Assembly (NCBI GenBank): GCA_945221685.1
Contig: CALYNN010000036.1
Location: 1 to 10,844 of the forward strand
DNA from: an uncultured Clostridia bacterium
GTDB taxonomy: Bacteria > Bacillota > Clostridia > Oscillospirales > Acutalibacteraceae
Reading direction: 5' to 3'
Length of the DNA: 10,844 nucleotides
A model generated the notes under the pieces. It saw only the letters and a list, made by a program, of their open reading frames with translations. It did not search any database and was not told the DNA's origin. How positions within the stretch are numbered: position 1 is the stretch's first letter; every line of letters starts with the position of its first letter. Of the stretch, positions 6,628 through 10,844 are shown piece after piece. The position numbers and the translations under genes were made by a program.

Positions 6628-8760
6628 ATGAAAAAATTTTTATCTGTTTTTTTATCGGCAGTATTGATAATAGGTACATTTACTGCTTTCTCGGACAGCT
6701 TTACAGAAACGGCTCTTGCGGCTGACTATGCCGCCACCTTAAAAAGCAAGGGCTTTCCCGAAAGCTACATAAAAGCTCTTACCGAGCTTCACAAAAAATA
6801 CCCTAACTGGATTTTCGAGCCGCTTAAAACAGGCATAAAATGGTCAAGCGCAGTTAAGGGCGAGCGCTCAAGCCATTCAAAGCAGCTTATAGAAAAATCC
6901 TCATACTACGACGAGTCTATGTACTGCAGCTGCTCAAGCTGCTACAAAAACGGTAAATATGTTATTCAGGAAGGCAGTAATTGGGTATCTGCTTCCGAAA
7001 AAGCCGTTGCTTACTATATGGACCCTCGTAATTGGCTTGACGAAAAAAATATCTTTCAGTTTGAATCAACCTCCTACGACGGCACTCAGACCACGGCAGG
7101 TGTAGAGGCGATACTCGACGGCACCTGGATGCACAATTCTCTGATTTCCTACAAAACCACATCAGGTGCATCAAAGCAATATGACACAAAAACAAAATAT
7201 TCAGATGCAATAATGACCGCCGCCAACGACAGCGGTATGAGTGCATACTACCTTGCGTCAAAAATCCGTCAGGAAAACGGAGGCACCACCGCTTCTGCCA
7301 CGGCGGTAAAAGGAACTGTAAGTCCGTTTCAGGGAATGTATAACTATTATAATATCGGCGCTTACACAGGCGCAATGGACGGACTTGCGTGGGCGGCAGG
7401 CTTTTTGAAAACAAACAGCACCGCAACGCTTTACTCTGAGTATGACAAAGCTACCGCAACGGCAAAGGGTGCAAAAACCACGCTCAGCTCAGGGCAATAT
7501 TTAACTTGGATGGGCAACTACGGAAGCTATTATCGGGTTAGACTGTACTATGAAGGCAACGGCTACACCGAGGGCAAAAACGGCTATATTCTTAAAAGCA
7601 ACTGCAGAACAACATATATAGGCAATACAAGCACCGGCTGGGGACGCCCGTGGACAAACCCGTACAAATCAATTTACTACGGTGCAAAATACATTGCGCA
7701 AAACTACAAGGACCAAAACAGCGGTTACCTGCAAAAGTTCAATGTTAATCCAAACAGCGATTACCTTTATTCCCACGAATATATGGCAAATGTATCTGCG
7801 GCGGTTTCAGAGTCGCAGACAACATATGCAGCATACAAAAAAGCAAACATCCTTTCCGTTACAAAAAAATTCGTTATTCCGGTATTTAACAATATGCCTA
7901 ACGATACGGTTCCCGATATATCGGTTAATAAGATAAGCGGGTTAAAGGCAACAGGCTGTGACTCGGTATCTGTTACTATAGAATGGGACAAGGTAAGCGG
8001 TGCAGACGGATATAATGTTCAGGTATATAGGGGCGGAAAATGGACGGATTATTCAACCGTTACCGCCAACAGCTTAAGGATAACGGGTCTCGGCAGTCTT
8101 TGTATTTACAAATTCCGTGTCAGAGCGTTTATAAATAATGCAGGGATAAAATCCTACGGCAGCTATTCATCTGAAATAACTAAAGCAACGAGAGGAAAAA
8201 TAACAGGATTTAAAGGAACAGGCGCAAATAATTCCGTAACGCTTACCTGGGATAAAAACAAAAAGGCAACAGGCTACAGAATTTACAAATACTCCCCCTC
8301 CAAGGGTTATGTGCTTTATAAAGAGATTAAAAGCGGAAGCACAACATCAATCACTATTTCTAATCTCAAAGGAAATACAAATTATAAATTTAAAATGTAC
8401 GGCTTTAGGGATTACGGAGGAAGCCGCTACACCACCTTCTCCACATCCGAAATCACGGTAAAAACAAAAAATAATGCCGTAACTCTTAATAGTGCAAAAT
8501 CAAATGCGACAAAGAAAATCACTGTAAAATGGTCAAAGCTTCCTGTTAGCTGCAGCGGCTATCAGGTTATGTGGTCCACTACAAGTAATTTTTCAAAGAA
8601 CTTTTTAACAGTTAATGTCAGCAACAAAAGCGCCTCAAAAACTCTTACGACAGCGCAGAGCAACAAGTATTATTATGTTAAGGTCAGAGCCTACAAAACC
8701 TCAGGCTCAAAGAAGACCTACTATTCCTGGAGTAAGACTATTAAGGTTAAGGTAAAATAA
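6628..8760 (+). CDS. Secreted beta-N-acetylglucosaminidase (GH73/LytD-like) with three fibronectin type III modules
   Basis: The 710-residue protein is predicted to be exported and to cleave N-acetylglucosaminyl bonds in peptidoglycan, in wall turnover or cell separation. It has a Sec signal peptide with a probable ALA-A cleavage near 31-32. It continues with the family opening GFPESYIKALTELHKKYPNW (about 42-61), the DPRNWLDEKNIFQFE block, YLASKIRQE with probable catalytic E216, and MYNYYNIGAYTG (237-248). GRPWTNPYKSIYYGAKYI (339-356) and YLYSHEYMANVSAA close the domain. Between the last two blocks, about 75 extra residues (261-337) look like an SH3b module. Three FN3-like modules follow at about 432-522, 523-613 and 615-710. 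There is no sortase motif or membrane anchor, so retention must be through these modules or not at all. ATG 6628 has only GGGAG (6611-6615) at a long 12-nt spacing. CxCxxC lies at C100, C102 and C105. Confidence 0.87.
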   Translation: MKKFLSVFLSAVLIIGTFTAFSDSFTETALAADYAATLKSKGFPESYIKALTELHKKYPNWIFEPLKTGIKWSSAVKGERSSHSKQLIEKSSYYDESMYCSCSSCYKNGKYVIQEGSNWVSASEKAVAYYMDPRNWLDEKNIFQFESTSYDGTQTTAGVEAILDGTWMHNSLISYKTTSGASKQYDTKTKYSDAIMTAANDSGMSAYYLASKIRQENGGTTASATAVKGTVSPFQGMYNYYNIGAYTGAMDGLAWAAGFLKTNSTATLYSEYDKATATAKGAKTTLSSGQYLTWMGNYGSYYRVRLYYEGNGYTEGKNGYILKSNCRTTYIGNTSTGWGRPWTNPYKSIYYGAKYIAQNYKDQNSGYLQKFNVNPNSDYLYSHEYMANVSAAVSESQTTYAAYKKANILSVTKKFVIPVFNNMPNDTVPDISVNKISGLKATGCDSVSVTIEWDKVSGADGYNVQVYRGGKWTDYSTVTANSLRITGLGSLCIYKFRVRAFINNAGIKSYGSYSSEITKATRGKITGFKGTGANNSVTLTWDKNKKATGYRIYKYSPSKGYVLYKEIKSGSTTSITISNLKGNTNYKFKMYGFRDYGGSRYTTFSTSEITVKTKNNAVTLNSAKSNATKKITVKWSKLPVSCSGYQVMWSTTSNFSKNFLTVNVSNKSASKTLTTAQSNKYYYVKVRAYKTSGSKKTYYSWSKTIKVKVK

Positions 8761-8774
8761 TGCAAAGCACAAAA

Positions 8775-8806
8775 AACAGGCTTCGTCTTTTATGACGAAG
8801 CCTGTT
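8775..8806. terminator. Hairpin terminator shared by the convergent glucosaminidase and PutP genes
   Basis: A perfect 13-bp stem (8775-8787 with 8794-8806) encloses a six-base loop. On the minus strand it is followed directly by a T run (plus-strand A's 8771-8776), a textbook intrinsic terminator for the PutP gene. On the plus strand the sequence after the stem is only AT-rich without a clean T run, so termination of the glucosaminidase transcript may be less efficient. Confidence 0.87.
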
Positions 8807-8820
8807 AGTTATATAAATAA

Positions 8821-10347
8821 TTATTTCATTGCTTTAACCTCATCAAAGGTTTCAACCACCTCGTTGTCGGGCTTTGGAGTTACCAGTGATACAATCACAT
8901 TAACAACAAGTCCTATTACGAAAGCGGGAAGAAGCTCGTAAATATTAAGCACGGGAGCAAGACCGGCTATAACATATTTCCATACGAATACCATAATTCC
9001 GCCTGCAAGCATTCCTGCAATTGCGCCATATTTATTTGAACGCTTCCAGAAAAGAGAAAGTAGAATTACCGGACCGAATGCGGCACCGAAGCCTGCCCAA
9101 GCGAAAGACACAATACCAAATACCGATGAATTTGAATCCCAAGCAATAATAACGCCGATAACGGAAATAGCAATAAGAACTATTCTTGCAACAACCATCT
9201 TTGCACTCTCACTGAGATTAAGCTTAAATAATCCGCCTAAAAGGTTTTCACTTGCCGATGATGAAGCCGCAAGGAGCTGACTGTCTGATGTGGACATTGT
9301 GCTTGCAAGGATACCTGCAAGGATAACACCTGCTATAAGACCGAAAACAATTCCCTTATCCGCCAGCAATGTAGCAAGCTGAATAATAATTGTTTCACTG
9401 TCATCAAGAGGAGCAAGAGCTTTCGCCTCAACCACAGCCTTGCCTACAATACCGATTAATACGGCAACGCCCATTGAAATTACAACCCAAACGGTAGCAA
9501 CGCGGCGAGAGGTTTTGATTTTATTAGGATCTTCAATAGCCATAAAGCGAAGAAGAATATGAGGCATACCGAAATAGCCTAATCCCCAAGCAAGAGTTGA
9601 GCAAACCGTAAGAGGCGTATATGCCTTTGCACTTTGAGAAACAGCATCATAGGTGCTGTTAAGGCTGATATATCCGGGAAGGGATTTTGCATTAAGCATT
9701 ACAGCGTCCCAGCCTCCTGCCTGATTTACACCGAACACAAGAACGATAATCAGTGCAACAGTCATTATAATTGCCTGAATAAAGTCGGTTGTTGACGCGG
9801 CGTTAAATCCGCCTAATGAGGTATAGCCAACTATTACTATTGCGGAAATAACCATTGCAATATGGTAATCTATTCCGAAAAGAGTTCCGAAAAGCTTTCC
9901 GCAGGCGGCAAAGCCCGAAGCAGTATAAGGAACAAAAAACACAATAATTACAACGGCGGCAATAGCCATTAGTATTTTTTTATTTTCTTTATATCTTAAC
10001 GAGAAATAGTCGGGAATTGTAATAGCACCGATACGGTCGGAATAGCGGCGAAGCCGTTTGGCTACTATAAGCCAATTAAGATAAGTACCTACGGCAAGAC
10101 CTATTGCAGTCCAACCAACATCGGCAACACCGGTAAGGTAAGCGAGTCCCGGCAGACCCATCAAAAGATAGCTTGACATATCTGAGGCTTCGGCACTCAT
10201 TGCAGTAACAAGAGGTCCGAGCTTTCTTCCGCCAAGATAAAAATCTCCTACATTTTTTGTTTTTTTAGAGAAAATCACACCGATGATAACAACAATTGCA
10301 AGATAGACAACTATTGAAATCATTATACAAATTTGCGATTTGGTCAT
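8821..10347 (-). CDS. putP: Sodium/proline symporter PutP (SSS family)
   Basis: This 508-residue membrane protein has about thirteen hydrophobic segments and matches the length of E. coli PutP (502). It imports proline with Na+ for nutrition or osmotic balance. Diagnostic features are DFYLGGRKLGP (35-45) and SAEASDMSSYLLMGLPG (51-67) with the residues matching E. coli D55 and S57 at D56 and S58. Further ones are TIPDYFSLRY, GYTSLGGFNAASTTDFIQA, GYFGMPHILLRFMAIEDP and ASTMSTSDSQLL, in which S352 and T353 match the Na+ ligands S340/T341 of the E. coli protein. The ATG has an ideal GGAGGAGC (10351-10358). It has its own promoter (10398-10426) overlapped by an inverted repeat, and ends at a strong intrinsic terminator. 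No putA or proline catabolic gene is present. Substrate specificity within the SSS family is inferred from motif similarity. Confidence 0.93.
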   Translation of the reverse strand: MTKSQICIMISIVVYLAIVVIIGVIFSKKTKNVGDFYLGGRKLGPLVTAMSAEASDMSSYLLMGLPGLAYLTGVADVGWTAIGLAVGTYLNWLIVAKRLRRYSDRIGAITIPDYFSLRYKENKKILMAIAAVVIIVFFVPYTASGFAACGKLFGTLFGIDYHIAMVISAIVIVGYTSLGGFNAASTTDFIQAIIMTVALIIVLVFGVNQAGGWDAVMLNAKSLPGYISLNSTYDAVSQSAKAYTPLTVCSTLAWGLGYFGMPHILLRFMAIEDPNKIKTSRRVATVWVVISMGVAVLIGIVGKAVVEAKALAPLDDSETIIIQLATLLADKGIVFGLIAGVILAGILASTMSTSDSQLLAASSSASENLLGGLFKLNLSESAKMVVARIVLIAISVIGVIIAWDSNSSVFGIVSFAWAGFGAAFGPVILLSLFWKRSNKYGAIAGMLAGGIMVFVWKYVIAGLAPVLNIYELLPAFVIGLVVNVIVSLVTPKPDNEVVETFDEVKAMK

Positions 10348-10365
10348 AAAGCTCCTCCATTCAGT

Positions 10366-10402
10366 AAAATAGGCTGTCAGAAAAAACCTGACAACCTATT
10401 TT
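10366..10402 (-). repeat. 15-bp inverted repeat overlapping the putP promoter
   Basis: Arms at 10366-10380 and 10388-10402 pair over 15 positions with one G-U wobble on the minus strand, around a 7-base loop. Read from upstream on the minus strand the stem ends in TATTTTACTG, so it could terminate transcripts from the arabinofuranosidase gene. The upstream arm covers five of the six bases of the putP -10 element and the expected start point near 10391, so the same sequence could act as an operator or form a 5' hairpin in the putP mRNA. I cannot decide between these roles. Confidence 0.7.
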
Positions 10403-10426
10403 ATCACATTAAAGCAATAATGTAAA
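10398..10426 (-). promoter_or_regulatory. sigma-A promoter of putP
   Basis: On the minus strand, TTTACA (plus 10421-10426), a 17-bp spacer and TAAAAT (10398-10403) match five of six at each hexamer. The predicted start is near 10391, leaving a leader of about 44 nt. The spacer holds a second short inverted repeat, ACATTA (10406-10411) with TAATGT (10418-10423). The rest of the 141-bp gap up to 10488 is AT-rich and shows nothing else recognisable. Confidence 0.65.
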
Positions 10427-10488
10427 GTTAAATTATTTTATCTTAACGGATTTTGCAGTGCTTAAAATCAAGCCGAATTTATCGCGAA

Positions 10489-10844
10489 TTACTTTTTAAG
10501 TCTTATTACATTCCAGCTTAGCGGCTTAAGGTCAGCAGTAAGCAAATTGCCGTCTGTTTGGGGCAAAGGATTGTTGTGAGGCTTTACAAAAGGATTTTTA
10601 ATACTGTTGGCGTCGTCAATGTCGAAGCCATCCATAGAAATAAATTCAAAGGGCTTGTAGCCGTCAAAATCCAGCAGGTTAATATCAAGCAAAGCATTTT
10701 CATCAACTGATTTATTGACGATGAAAATTGCCATTTCCTCCTTTTCCTCGTCAAAGGCAGTAATGCTTTCGATATAAGGCTCATCGGTAAAATCCGTGCA
10801 TTCATCCTTTGGAAAGCTAATTATGGGATTTTAAGCAACTCCCC
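10489..10844 (-). pseudogene. C-terminal end of GH51 alpha-L-arabinofuranosidase, with an in-frame stop near the window edge
   Basis: GH51 enzymes release terminal L-arabinofuranose from arabinan and arabinoxylan. From the right edge on the minus strand the frame reads GVA-stop-NPIISFPKDE (stop at 10831-10833), then TDFTDEPYIESITAFDEE, AIFIVNKSVDENALLDINL, a region with NPFVKPHNN, and the ending LKPLSWNVIRLKK (TAA 10489-10491). This is the C-terminal beta-sandwich of clostridial-type GH51, including the typical FTDxPY, PHNN and SWNVIRL elements. The family sequence runs uninterrupted through the TAA position, usually with leucine there. One T-to-A change in a TTA codon would explain it, so the gene may be a pseudogene or the base may be a sequence error. 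The first in-frame ATG after the stop (10734) has a Shine-Dalgarno-like GGAGG only two bases away and lies mid-domain, so an independent 81-residue gene is unlikely. The catalytic domain is outside the window. Confidence 0.65.

Noticed and set aside
4560..10347. Two Na+-coupled amino-acid symporters bracketing the regulator/hydrolase pair as an organised island
   Set aside because: Each has its own promoter and terminator, they lie on opposite strands, and there is no shared regulatory element. Ordinary gene order is the simpler reading.
10489..10734. Independent small gene of 81 codons starting at ATG 10734, with AGGAGG just upstream
   Set aside because: The GGAGG is only two bases from the ATG and encodes the EEKEE stretch of a continuing GH51 reading frame. 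The product would be half of a beta-sandwich domain.

Overview
The window looks like ordinary chromosomal DNA from a gut-type Firmicute, most likely a Clostridia member near Ruminococcus/Oscillospiraceae. This is inferred from moderate-to-low GC, AGGAGG-type ribosome binding sites, strong TTGACA/TATAAT promoters and Bacillus/Clostridium-type protein variants (NagB with GxNGH, a zinc-type MetRS with a C-terminal tRNA-binding domain, a multidomain GH73-like glucosaminidase). TAA, TAG and TGA all end genes here, so the code is standard. I see no phage, IS, CRISPR, tRNA or rRNA.

Left part (1-4509, + strand): the 3' end of an oligopeptide-type ABC transporter substrate-binding protein overlaps a VanZ-family membrane protein by 20 nt. 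A consensus promoter inside the end of the VanZ gene then drives nagB (glucosamine-6-phosphate deaminase). metG (methionyl-tRNA synthetase) and a TatD-family metallohydrolase follow at short spacing, so nagB-metG-tatD is probably one transcript. The metG-tatD pair is a classic Firmicutes arrangement.

Middle (4510-8806): a sodium:alanine/glycine symporter (AGCS) converges on a small XRE-type regulator and shares a bidirectional terminator with it. The regulator is divergent from a secreted, cell-wall-type beta-N-acetylglucosaminidase with three C-terminal fibronectin type III modules. The 164-bp divergent gap holds two very good sigma-A promoters, an inverted repeat and repeated AAAATTG(T) elements, so it is a likely regulatory hub. 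The glucosaminidase appears to carry an SH3b-like insert inside its catalytic domain, which is the most unusual protein-level observation here.

Right part (8775-10844, - strand): a PutP-type sodium/proline symporter converges on the glucosaminidase across a second shared hairpin. Its promoter is overlapped by a 15-bp inverted repeat. Upstream of it is the C-terminal end of a GH51 alpha-L-arabinofuranosidase, with an in-frame TAA near the window edge where the family normally has coding sequence.

Functionally the window mixes housekeeping (MetRS, TatD), amino-sugar catabolism (NagB), peptide and amino-acid import (SBP, AGCS, PutP), wall remodelling (glucosaminidase) and plant-polysaccharide degradation (GH51). 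I did not find a convincing new defence or mobile system. The findings are candidates at the level of regulation, domain architecture and gene decay.
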